A stretch of DNA of 8,158 nucleotides from Pirellulales bacterium (GTDB taxonomy: Bacteria > Planctomycetota > Planctomycetia > Pirellulales > JALHPA01): positions 1 through 8,158 of the forward strand of contig JALHPA010000086.1 in the NCBI GenBank assembly GCA_022842745.1. The letters are read 5' to 3'. The notes under the pieces were generated by a model that was not told the DNA's origin, did no database searches, and saw only the letters and a program-made list of their open reading frames with translations. Of the stretch, positions 1 through 6,245 are shown piece by piece. The number at the start of each line of letters is the position of its first letter. The stretch's first letter is position 1. The translations under genes were made by a program, and so were the position numbers.

Positions 1-86
1 TATAGGAGGGGTAAATCGGGGTTGAGTTTAGGGGGGTGGTATGGGAGGATTCCGGCGAGAACCAAGGATTGGGAAGGGGTTTTCGC

Positions 87-92
87 AGGGAG
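87..92 (+). promoter_or_regulatory. Shine-Dalgarno site for the GT87-like gene
   Basis: AGGGAG lies 9 bases before the ATG at 102. This is the only well-spaced ribosome binding site near the 5' end of the reading frame, so it decides the start. The earlier in-frame GTG at 36 has no purine-rich site at proper spacing; the closest, GGAGGGG at 5-11, is 24 bases away. Confidence 0.5.
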
Positions 93-101
93 ACGCGAGC
101 G

Positions 102-1517
102 ATGGAGAATGTGACACGAGTGGACCAGGGGGGGGCCGCGGTGGACGCGGGGGGGGGCGGCGGGGATCGATTGGCGGGGGGAGAAGTATGGGGTAGGACG
201 AGGGGGGCCGGTTGGAGGTGGGTCGGATGGGGTCGCGGGAATGATGCGCTGGCTTGGGCGCAGTTGGGGTGGGTGGTGCTGGGGGTGGCGGTGTGCGTGA
301 AGACCTGGGTGCAGCCGAACCGGCATACGGTGTATCCGATTTTCGCGCAGGCGGCGCGAGACTGGTGGGCGGGATGCCCGCCGTATGAGAACCAGGCGTA
401 CTTCTATAGCCCGACGTTCGCGGTGCTGGTCAGCCCGTTCGCGGCGCTGCCGGATTGGCTGGGGGGGATGCTGTGGAGCGTGGTCTCGATGTGGGCGTAT
501 TGGAAGGGGCTGCGGGCGTTTTACGCAGGGGTGTTGCGGGGGGCGCTATCGGCGCGGGGGGAGGCGCTGTTTTTGGGGCTGACGCTGGTGGGTTCGGTGC
601 GAGGAATTTGGTCGGGGCAGAGCAATACGCTGATTCTGGCGGGGGCGTTGGCCGGGTGCGCGGCGGTGGTCCAGGGACAATGGCAGCGAGCGGCGTGGCT
701 GTTGGCGCTGCCGATACCGATCAAGATTTGGCCGGCGGCGCTGGCGGGGCTGGTGGGGGTGTGGAAGTTTCGGGAGATGTCTTGGCGGATTGCGGGAGCG
801 ACGGCGGCCTTGGCGGCGGTTCCGTATTTGGTGGACACTCCAAGCGGGGCGACGCGGCTGTACGCGGAGTGGGGGGAGACATTGAGCGCGCGGCAGGGTG
901 AGGCGCGGCGGTATCCTGGGTACCGGGACGGGTGGACGATCTGGGAGAACCTGGCAGGGCCAGTGGACCGTCGGGCGTACCTGGCGGTGCTGTTGGCGAC
1001 GGCGGGGGGGCGGGTCGCGGGGGGGGCGTGGCGGGCGGGACGGGGACGGAGGAACGCAGGGGGAGGGGAATTGGGATCGGGCCGACAGGAATCGGCCGAT
1101 GCACGCGCGGCGCGGCTAATTTTGGCGGGGTGGAGCGTGTGGCAGGTGCTATTGGGGCCGGGGTCGGAGCGGTTGACGTATATTCTGGTCGCGCCGGCGA
1201 TGGCATGGTCGGCGGTGCAGGCGTGGGAGGGGACGCGGCGGGGGAGGGGAATATGCTGGGCGAGTCTGGCGATCGTGGTTGTGGTGGGGAGCGGAGGGGT
1301 GGAACGAAGCTTGTTGGGAGTATGGTCGGGGGCAAGGGCGCTGCAGCCGCTGGGATTGGCGCTGTACGCAGTGTGGCTGGCGTGGAGCGAGTGGGAGGCG
1401 GTGCGGCGCGAACGGCGGGAGGGAGCGACGGCAGAAGGGGGCGCGACGGCGGTGGGGGCCGTTTTGGCGAGGGAGGGGCGCATGGTGGGGGGGGGCGGGA
1501 TGCGTCGGAGCGCTTAA
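102..1517 (+). CDS. Polytopic membrane protein, GT87 (DUF2029)-like glycosyltransferase
   Basis: This is a 471-residue integral membrane protein. It resembles the GT87/DUF2029 family of GT-C polyprenyl-phosphate-dependent glycosyltransferases, whose studied members are mycobacterial mannosyltransferases; the donor and acceptor here are unknown. After a Gly-rich cytoplasmic N-terminus, the first hydrophobic segment is at about 49-67. It is followed by a loop ending in an 'AGCPPYE' motif, then 'YSPTFAVLVSPFAALP' (102-117), a GQSN motif (172-175) before another helix, 'PIPIKIWP' (about 204-211), and 'GPGSERLTYILVAP' (about 352-365). That pattern of Y-P, GQ-N, K-x-P and P-x-E motifs between helices is typical of the family. 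About nine to eleven membrane segments are visible. The usual acidic residue in the first outer loop is not obvious, since the loop reads NRHTVYP. The C-terminal 40 residues are Gly/Arg-rich and probably disordered. An alternative GTG start at 36 would add 22 residues. The coding strand is extremely G-rich with several runs of 7-9 G. The gene converges on rho and shows no operon partner. Confidence 0.72.
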   Translation: MENVTRVDQGGAAVDAGGGGGDRLAGGEVWGRTRGAGWRWVGWGRGNDALAWAQLGWVVLGVAVCVKTWVQPNRHTVYPIFAQAARDWWAGCPPYENQAYFYSPTFAVLVSPFAALPDWLGGMLWSVVSMWAYWKGLRAFYAGVLRGALSARGEALFLGLTLVGSVRGIWSGQSNTLILAGALAGCAAVVQGQWQRAAWLLALPIPIKIWPAALAGLVGVWKFREMSWRIAGATAALAAVPYLVDTPSGATRLYAEWGETLSARQGEARRYPGYRDGWTIWENLAGPVDRRAYLAVLLATAGGRVAGGAWRAGRGRRNAGGGELGSGRQESADARAARLILAGWSVWQVLLGPGSERLTYILVAPAMAWSAVQAWEGTRRGRGICWASLAIVVVVGSGGVERSLLGVWSGARALQPLGLALYAVWLAWSEWEAVRRERREGATAEGGATAVGAVLAREGRMVGGGGMRRSA

Positions 1518-1525
1518 AGAGGGGC

Positions 1526-1546
1526 GCCGCGGGAGTCGCGCGCGGC
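1526..1546. terminator. Weak GC hairpin between convergent genes
   Basis: GCCGCG (1526-1531) and CGCGGC (1541-1546) can pair around a 9-base loop, just after the stop of the GT87-like gene. No T-run follows on either strand, so it is at best a poor intrinsic terminator. It is the only compact dyad I saw in the 129-base convergent gap; termination here may instead be Rho-dependent. Confidence 0.2.
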
Positions 1547-1646
1547 ACACCGCCCCGCAGGTAGTTGCGCGGGGGAATCTGATTGCGCGGATGATCCCGG
1601 GCGGATTCTTTCGGCGGGGGGACGCCAGTCCGGATTAATCGACGGG

Positions 1647-3011
1647 TCAATCCGCGATGGCGCGGGAGCCGGCGATGAGGTTGATGAACTCTTTGTTGGA
1701 CTTGAACTTGGCCAGGCGGCTGGTGAGCTGCTCCATGGCATCGACATGGTGCATGGTGCTGAGGGTGCGGCGGAGCATGGTGACGGCGTGCAGCGTGTCG
1801 GGATCGAGCAGCTTTTCCTCGCGGCGGGTGCCGGATTGGGAGATGTCGATGGCGGGAAACACGCGGCGGTCGGCCAGCTTGCGGTCGAGGACCAGTTCCA
1901 TGTTGCCGGTCCCCTTGAACTCTTGAAAGATCAGCTCGTCCATGCGGCTGCCGGTGTCGATCAAGGCGGTGGCGATGATCGTGAGCGAGCCCCCCTCCTC
2001 GAAGACGCGGGCAGTGGCGAAGAGCTTCTTGGGGATGTCGAGGGCCTTGATGTCGACGCCGCCGGACATGGTGCGGCCGGTGTTGCCGACCCACTTGTTG
2101 AAGGCGCGGGCCATGCGGGTGATGGAGTCCATGAGCAGGAAGACGTCCTTGCCCATTTCGGTGAGGCGCTTGCAGCGTTCGATGACGAGCTGGGAGAGCC
2201 GGACGTGGCTTTCGACATCGCGATCAAGGCTGCTGGCGATGACCTCTCCCTTGACGGTCCGCTTCATGTCGGTGACTTCCTCGGGACGTTCGTCGACGAG
2301 GAGCATGATGAGGTAGACCTCGGGGTAGTTGGCGGCAATCGCCTGGCTCACCTGCTGGAGGAGGATGGTCTTGCCGGTGCGGGGGGGGGCAACGATCAGG
2401 GCGCGCTGCCCGCGGCCGAGCGGAGTGAGCAGATCCATCACGCGGGTGGTGAGGGGCTGCTGGCCAGTCTCCAGGCGGAGCCAGCTTTCGGGATTGATGG
2501 GGGTGAGGCTGTCGAAGGTTTTGACGCTGGCGTAGTCTTCGGGTTTCATGCCGTCGACGTCGAGCAGTTCCTTGAGACGCGGACCCTGTTGACGGCGGCC
2601 GGGCTGGACCATGCCGGAGAGCATGACCCCTTCGCGGAGGCGGAACTTCTCGATCATCGTCCCAGGGACGAAGGGATCGGCGCGCTCGCGCTGGTAGTTG
2701 TTGAGGGGGCTGCGGAGAAAGCCGTAGCCGTTGGGGTGCATTTCGAGCACGCCGCTGCCGGGGATGACCGGCAGCGGATCGCCATTTTCGGCGACCTCGA
2801 CCTCATTGTAGGGCACACGGCCCTGGGGCTCATTGCTGCTGGGATAACGGCGAAACCCGCCACGGCCGCGAGAACGGCCATTGCCCTGGTTTCCGCCGCC
2901 GCCGCCGCCACCAGGGTAACCCCCTGGCCCGCCGCCGCCGCCGCCACCACCGCCGCCGTGCTGGGGACCACCACGGCCGTGCGGTCGTCCCGGTTTGTTC
3001 CTCTTACTCAT
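1647..3011 (-). CDS. rho: Transcription termination factor Rho with Gly/Arg-rich N-terminal tail
   Basis: Rho is a hexameric RNA-dependent ATPase and helicase that binds C-rich nascent RNA and releases RNA polymerase. The protein is 454 residues, against 419 in E. coli. Residues 1-82 are low-complexity, with Gly runs at 19-28 and 34-40 and RG/RGG-like clusters at 12-15 and 46-55. They occupy the place of the usual N-terminal helical bundle, which I cannot find. The cold-shock-like primary RNA-binding domain starts at about 86 (GVLE, then NGYGFLRS at 94-101). The ATPase core is complete: Walker A PPRTGKT (209-215), VDERPEEVTDM (239-249), Walker B LLMDS (292-296), the Q-loop around 311-319 (TGRTMSGGV), the R-loop region EFKGTGNMEL (364-373), and the Arg-finger region SGTRREE (393-399). 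By eye, Walker A carries Arg211-Thr212 where E. coli has Lys181-Ala182. Position 110 of E. coli (Tyr, RNA stacking) seems to be Leu146. The start is supported by AGGTGA just upstream. The gene is monocistronic, with a long leader or spacer upstream. Confidence 0.97.
   Translation of the reverse strand: MSKRNKPGRPHGRGGPQHGGGGGGGGGGPGGYPGGGGGGGNQGNGRSRGRGGFRRYPSSNEPQGRVPYNEVEVAENGDPLPVIPGSGVLEMHPNGYGFLRSPLNNYQRERADPFVPGTMIEKFRLREGVMLSGMVQPGRRQQGPRLKELLDVDGMKPEDYASVKTFDSLTPINPESWLRLETGQQPLTTRVMDLLTPLGRGQRALIVAPPRTGKTILLQQVSQAIAANYPEVYLIMLLVDERPEEVTDMKRTVKGEVIASSLDRDVESHVRLSQLVIERCKRLTEMGKDVFLLMDSITRMARAFNKWVGNTGRTMSGGVDIKALDIPKKLFATARVFEEGGSLTIIATALIDTGSRMDELIFQEFKGTGNMELVLDRKLADRRVFPAIDISQSGTRREEKLLDPDTLHAVTMLRRTLSTMHHVDAMEQLTSRLAKFKSNKEFINLIAGSRAIAD
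2892..2958 (-). repeat. CCG/CCA trinucleotide tracts encoding poly-Gly in Rho
   Basis: Two near-perfect trinucleotide tracts lie in the 5' end of rho, at 2893-2912 and about 2929-2958. They read CCG with occasional CCA on the plus strand and encode glycine runs at residues 34-40 and 19-28. Such tracts are prone to in-frame expansion and contraction, so the length of the Rho tail may vary among strains. Confidence 0.8.
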
Positions 3012-3014
3012 AGC

Positions 3015-3020
3015 TCACCT
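3015..3020 (-). promoter_or_regulatory. Shine-Dalgarno site for rho
   Basis: On the minus strand AGGTGA precedes the ATG by 3 bases (AGG core to ATG 6 bases). It supports the start of rho at 3011 and the inclusion of the Gly/Arg-rich tail in the protein. Confidence 0.6.
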
Positions 3021-3087
3021 AGAAACCATCCTTAAAGAATGCGCTTATCCCGCGCGAGGATGGGAGCGGACCCCCAACGAGAACCGA

Positions 3088-3107
3088 CCTGAAATGGAGC
3101 TTTCAGG
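3088..3107 (-). promoter_or_regulatory. Hairpin in the probable rho leader
   Basis: CCTGAAA (3088-3094) and TTTCAGG (3101-3107) form a perfect 7-bp stem with a 6-base loop, 77 bases upstream of the rho start. If the rho transcript begins further upstream, this would fold in its 5' leader. Rho is autoregulated through its leader in E. coli, so a regulatory role is possible but not shown. Confidence 0.35.
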
Positions 3108-3113
3108 AAAGCA

Positions 3114-3138
3114 GATTGAAATCCACGTGGATTGAATC
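3114..3138. promoter_or_regulatory. Operator-like palindrome upstream of rho
   Basis: AATCCACGTGGATT (3120-3133) is a perfect 14-bp palindrome. It is flanked by GATT (3114-3117) and AATC (3135-3138), giving an almost symmetrical 25-bp element. GATTGAA also occurs twice in direct orientation, at 3114 and 3130. The size and symmetry suit a dimeric DNA-binding protein. It lies about 105-125 bases before the rho ATG. No regulator can be named. Confidence 0.4.
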
Positions 3139-3671
3139 GGTGCTAACGGCATATTGCATGCCCAAGGCGCGCGTGTCGAAGGATTGCAGGCCTCGCATGT
3201 GACTGCGCGGACACGATCGACCTTGGAAAGACTCCCCTAAAAAACTGCCCAACAAACAACGCCACCCCCAGAACAACACCCCAAAGAACGATTTCTGGAC
3301 GCGAACACCGCCCCCAAGAAACCGCGAAACTTGGCCCTCGAACTTAATGCCTGCGCAAGTGCACCGACTCCCAGCGGCGCGTGGTAATGTCAGGGAACCG
3401 GTTCCTATTCATCTGGAGCAGGTTCGCCAGGCGCCCCATCGCTGACGCACTTGACGCACGAACGCTGACGCTTGTGCAGCGCGGCGTCTACCGCTACGGC
3501 TTAAGCAAAAACTATCCTGTTGCGGGCAAGCGCCGTGGGAAGCGCCAACCGGCAATGCTGGAAAGCAGGTTTAAGCAGCGAATCGCCGCTTGAGCCAGGC
3601 ATTCCAAAACTGATCCAGCGCCGGAACGACACTCTGGGGCGAAACAGGGCAGGTCGTTGGCCGCCCGTGGG

Positions 3672-3773
3672 TGGACCCAGTGGGTCCAAGTTGCCCGCCG
3701 AAGTACCTCGGCACTGAAAAATTGACCCCGAACGTCAGCGAGGTCTTGAACCGGGAATTCCGACCCGGTCAAT
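3672..3773. repeat. Cluster of inverted repeats (possible structured RNA or element remnant)
   Basis: Several complementary segments follow one another. TGGACCCA/TGGGTCCA (3672-3679, 3681-3688) are separated by one base. GCCGA/TCGGC lie at 3697-3701 and 3708-3712. ATTGACC/GGTCAAT (3721-3727, 3767-3773) enclose ACCGGG/CCCGGT (3750-3755, 3764-3769). No coding sequence fits. The ATTGACC ends could be terminal inverted repeats of a very small decayed element, or the outer stem of an RNA fold. Confidence 0.35.
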
Positions 3774-3935
3774 GCGCCTAACCGAGAGTTAGACCATAAA
3801 ACTGCTTGGTATCTTACCTATCCATAGGCTCCTGTCAAGTCATTCCGTGGTTTGGAGGGTGCGAATATGGAAGATTTTCGGGATTGGGGGCGGTTTTTTC
3901 CGACGGGGAGGATCTGATGGGGAGGGGACGGTTGG

Positions 3936-4274
3936 TCAGATGGCGTTTTCGCCGATTTCGCCGGTGCGGATGCGGACTGCCTGGTGAAGCTCGGTGACGA
4001 AGATTTTACCGTCGCCTACCTGGCCGGTTTGGGCGGTGCGCATGATGGCGTCGACGACTGCTTGCAGTTGGCCGTCGGCGACGACCATTTCCATTTTGAT
4101 TTTGGGGACAAAGTCGACGCCGTATTCGGCGCCACGGTAGACCTCTCTGTGGCCTTTCTGGCGGCCGAAGCCGCGGACTTCGGCGATGGTCATTCCTTGG
4201 ACGCCGGCCTCGGAGAGGGCGTGGCGGACGTCTTCCAACTTGTGGTGGCGAATGATCGCTTCGACCTTTTTCAT
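3936..4274 (-). CDS. glnK: Nitrogen regulatory PII protein (GlnK/GlnB)
   Basis: This is a trimeric PII signal protein. It senses ATP/ADP and 2-oxoglutarate and binds partner proteins, classically the AmtB channel, whose pore it blocks when nitrogen is plentiful. The product is exactly 112 residues, the standard family length, if it starts at MKKVEAII (4274). An upstream in-frame ATG at 4295 would add seven residues that do not fit the family. Every key position keeps E. coli numbering: Gln39 and Lys58 (2-oxoglutarate site), Arg47 at the T-loop (inserts into AmtB), Tyr51 (uridylylation site), the B-loop TGQVGDGK (83-90), Lys90, and Arg101/Arg103 (nucleotide). Position 49 is Ala, so the cyanobacterial phospho-Ser49 is absent. 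Residues 10-11 are His-His where Pro-Phe is usual in proteobacteria. No strong Shine-Dalgarno site is seen; GGAA lies about 10 bases upstream. It lies downstream of amtB, so GlnK is the likelier name, but GlnB cannot be excluded. Confidence 0.93.
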   Translation of the reverse strand: MKKVEAIIRHHKLEDVRHALSEAGVQGMTIAEVRGFGRQKGHREVYRGAEYGVDFVPKIKMEMVVADGQLQAVVDAIMRTAQTGQVGDGKIFVTELHQAVRIRTGEIGENAI

Positions 4275-4541
4275 TGGGAACGTTTCCGTCAGCATGGCCG
4301 ACGGCGCAAGGGGGGCGAATCGATTCTGGTCGGCGAAGAAGGGGACGAAAAGGTGTGGGGAGAACGGGCCAAGTCGCGGGACGCGGGTCCGGCACGGGGC
4401 CCAATAATTATTGTCATGCCGACCGGCCCGCCGGGAAGGCAGGCCGGTACGGCAGGACGAAAGCTGGGAAGCAAACCATCGCGAGGGCGGAACCACCCGC
4501 GGCCGCCAAGCGGCCGGGGGGGCGGCGATCGCGGGGGACGA
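4275..4541 (-). promoter_or_regulatory. Hairpin-rich gap between amtB and glnK
   Basis: The 267-base gap has no gene. It holds CGGCCGC/GCGGCCG (4500-4506, 4510-4516) with a 3-base loop, 26 bases after the amtB stop. A larger imperfect hairpin, GCCGACCGGCC/GGCCGGTACGGC, lies at 4418-4428 and 4442-4453. There is also a 12-bp AT-rich palindrome CAATAATTATTG (4402-4413), conspicuous in this GC-rich setting, and GGGCC/GGCCC at 4366-4370 and 4398-4402. No T-run follows the hairpins on the minus strand, so they look more like RNA-stabilising or attenuating structures than full terminators. The AT-rich palindrome could mark a separate glnK promoter or operator. I looked for a sigma54-type GG-N10-GC promoter and found no good match. 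Confidence 0.45.
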
Positions 4542-6149
4542 TTACAGGAAAATGTAGCCTTCTTCGCCGTGCTGGCTGAGGTCGAGGCCTTGGATTTCTT
4601 GTTGCTGGGTAACCCGCAAGCCCATTGCAATATCGAGGACTTTGAGCAGGACGAAGGTGCCAACGAGGGAGAAGATCCAGGTGACGGCGGTGGCGACGAG
4701 CTGGCCGGTGAGGAGGCTGCCCCCTTCGATCACGCCGAGGGTGGCTTTGCCGCTGAGGAAGGGATCGGCGACGGCGCGGGTGGCGAAGACGCCGGTGAGG
4801 ATCGCGCCCAGGGTGCCGCCGATGCCGTGGACACCGAAGGCGTCGAGCGAGTCGTCGTAGCGGAATTTACCCTTGAGGGTGGTGCAGGCAAAGAAGCAGA
4901 CGACGCCGGCGGCGAGGCCCATGACGATGGCGGGGATGGGCTGGACGAAGCCGGAGGCGGGGGTGATGCAGACCAGGCCGGCGACGGCGCCGGAGCAGGC
5001 GCCCAAGACGCTGGGCTTGCCACGGGTGATCCATTCCATGCCTGCCCAGGCGAGGGTGCCTGCGGCGGCGGAGAAGTGGGTGGCGGCGAAGGCACTGGCG
5101 GCGATACCATCGCTGGCCAGCTCGCTGCCGCCGTTGAAACCGAACCAGCCGAACCAAAGGAGGGCAGCGCCCAAGGCGGTGTAGGTGAGGTTGTGGGGGG
5201 GCATGGGTTCATGGCCGTAACCCAGGCGCTTGCCGATCAGGAGGGCGCAAACGAGAGCGGAGACGCCGGAGCTGATGTGGACGACGGTGCCGCCGGCGAA
5301 ATCGAGAGCGCCGCCGGGTTTGCCTTCGGCGGCCAGAAGGGCATGCGGGGAGCCGTAGGCGAGGAGTCCGCCGTCCCAGACCCAATGGCAGATGGGGCAA
5401 TAGATGAGGGTGCCCCAGAGGATCGAGAAGACGACCATGGTGCTGAACTTCATGCGTTCGGCGAAGGCGCCGCAGATCAGGCCAGGGGTGATGATGAAGA
5501 ACATGCCTTGGAAGAGCATGTGGGTGAGCAAAGGGATAGCGGGCTTGCCGTCGAGGCCGAAATACATGGGGGTGTCGACCGATTGGGTCGTTTCGTTCCA
5601 GGTGGTCTGCACGCCCTTCATGAGGAGATATTCGCCGTTGCCGATCCACCGGTTGTAGCTGCCGTCTTTGCTAGTCGGGTCGCCGCCGAAGGCTAGCGAG
5701 TATCCGTAGAGGGCCCAGAGGACGCTCATGAGGCCCATGAGGGTGACGCATTGCATGATGACGCCGAGGACATTTTTCTTGCGGACGAGGCCGCTGTAGA
5801 ACATGGCCAGGCCGGGGGCGGTCATGAGCAGGACGAGGGCGGAGGAGGTGAGGACCCAGGCATTGTTGCCTGCGACTTTTGCGTCGGAGGCGGCAGTTTG
5901 GAGGGCTTCAAGCTGTTTTTCGACCGAGGGAGCATCCGCGGCGGCGCCTAGGGAGGCCGATCCGGCCTCGGTGGAGGATTGTTGGTCACCCTCCGTGGAG
6001 GCGGCGGCTGGAGCGGGAACTTCGGACGCGGCCACTGGCGCGAGGGACGGGCCAACGCCGAGTCCGAGCAGGAGCAGCCAGGAGGCACCGAGAGTCGCGA
6101 GGGCGCGACGCGCCGCGCTTGGCCACCGAGAAACGTTCACATCCACCAT
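4542..6149 (-). CDS. amtB: Ammonium channel AmtB with N-terminal signal peptide
   Basis: Trimeric inner-membrane channel of the Amt/Mep/Rh family, conducting NH3 or ammonium. The protein has 535 residues, against 428 in E. coli. The start at 6149 has a strong GGAGGG site 6 bases upstream; extending to 6227 would add 26 unlikely residues. Residues 1-41 look like a signal peptide: RR at 14-15, a Leu/Ala-rich core at about 16-33, and VAA at 39-41 as a likely cleavage site. An Ala/Ser/Glu-rich linker to about 92 follows, then eleven membrane segments. Key sites are present: the pore histidines His291 (VVHISSG) and His441 (GVHGIGG); Asp283 in DFAGGTVVH (E. coli Asp160); Phe217 and Phe338 as probable gate phenylalanines; and CHWVWDGG at 254-261. 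The loop at 156-207 is longer than in E. coli. The C-terminus ends with GLDLSQHGEEGY, the conserved cytoplasmic tail that contacts PII. It precedes glnK in the same orientation, supporting joint function. Confidence 0.96.
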   Translation of the reverse strand: MVDVNVSRWPSAARRALATLGASWLLLLGLGVGPSLAPVAASEVPAPAAASTEGDQQSSTEAGSASLGAAADAPSVEKQLEALQTAASDAKVAGNNAWVLTSSALVLLMTAPGLAMFYSGLVRKKNVLGVIMQCVTLMGLMSVLWALYGYSLAFGGDPTSKDGSYNRWIGNGEYLLMKGVQTTWNETTQSVDTPMYFGLDGKPAIPLLTHMLFQGMFFIITPGLICGAFAERMKFSTMVVFSILWGTLIYCPICHWVWDGGLLAYGSPHALLAAEGKPGGALDFAGGTVVHISSGVSALVCALLIGKRLGYGHEPMPPHNLTYTALGAALLWFGWFGFNGGSELASDGIAASAFAATHFSAAAGTLAWAGMEWITRGKPSVLGACSGAVAGLVCITPASGFVQPIPAIVMGLAAGVVCFFACTTLKGKFRYDDSLDAFGVHGIGGTLGAILTGVFATRAVADPFLSGKATLGVIEGGSLLTGQLVATAVTWIFSLVGTFVLLKVLDIAMGLRVTQQQEIQGLDLSQHGEEGYIFL

Positions 6150-6155
6150 TGGTAT

Positions 6156-6161
6156 CCCTCC
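6156..6161 (-). promoter_or_regulatory. Shine-Dalgarno site for amtB
   Basis: GGAGGG on the minus strand, 6 bases from the ATG at 6149. It is the strongest ribosome binding site in the window and fixes the amtB start so that the protein begins MVDVNV and enters the signal peptide directly. Confidence 0.75.
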
Positions 6162-6245
6162 GCCAAAAAATTTACCACGAGCGCAACATCCCGCCTGTTG
6201 GATGCCGACCCACGATGCCGCACGCAAGAAATAAAGAAGTGCATC

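Larger units (their letters stand above)
3012..3935. other. 924-base spacer between glnK and rho without a convincing gene
   Basis: No reading frame here has recognisable protein similarity or a good ribosome binding site. What it does hold: two dyads close to rho (3088-3107, 3114-3138); a stretch poor in G and T on the plus strand (about 3236-3290); a 12-bp palindrome GGAACCGGTTCC (3394-3405); three copies of TGACGC (3443, 3452, 3466); and a cluster of inverted repeats at 3672-3773. The rho promoter and leader must lie in the left part, and the 3' end of the glnK transcript in the right part. I see no tRNA, tmRNA, SRP or RNase P signature. The density of dyads at the right end could be a decayed mobile element or a structured RNA. 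Confidence 0.6.

Noticed and set aside
721..2094. A 457-codon minus-strand frame overlapping the GT87-like gene and the 3' half of rho
   Set aside because: Pro/Arg/Ser-rich translation typical of the antisense of G-rich DNA; it conflicts with two supported genes.
1746..3035. A 429-codon plus-strand frame opposite rho
   Set aside because: Shadow of rho; Rho motifs on the minus strand are complete and the plus-strand product resembles nothing.
3381..3593. A 70-codon plus-strand frame in the spacer, ending ...RFKQRIAA
   Set aside because: No ribosome binding site, no recognisable similarity, and it crosses the 12-bp palindrome at 3394-3405. It cannot be excluded as a small basic protein but is not supported.
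3508..3593. A tmRNA-like tag reading (GCAAAAACTAT... encoding AKNYP, ending IAA-stop)
   Set aside because: The tag would be about 29 residues, far too long, and no tRNA-like acceptor or T-arm (GGTTCGA-type) sequence flanks it on either side.
3512..3772. An 86-codon minus-strand frame between glnK and rho
   Set aside because: No family pattern or ribosome binding site; it overlies the inverted-repeat cluster and is better explained as chance.
3984..5696. A 570-codon open frame on the plus strand opposite glnK and amtB
   Set aside because: It is antisense to two clear genes, its translation is a Gly/Asp/Glu/Ala-rich string with no family pattern, and its length follows from high GC and codon bias on the other strand.
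6190..6225. Possible sigma54 promoter (GG-N10-GC) upstream of amtB
   Set aside because: Only the invariant dinucleotides match; the surrounding TGGCAC and TTGCA bases do not, and such a spacing is common by chance in GC-rich DNA.
6150..6228. Upstream extension of amtB to 6227
   Set aside because: The strong GGAGGG site sits 6 bases before 6149, and the extension would place 26 non-signal residues before a good signal peptide.
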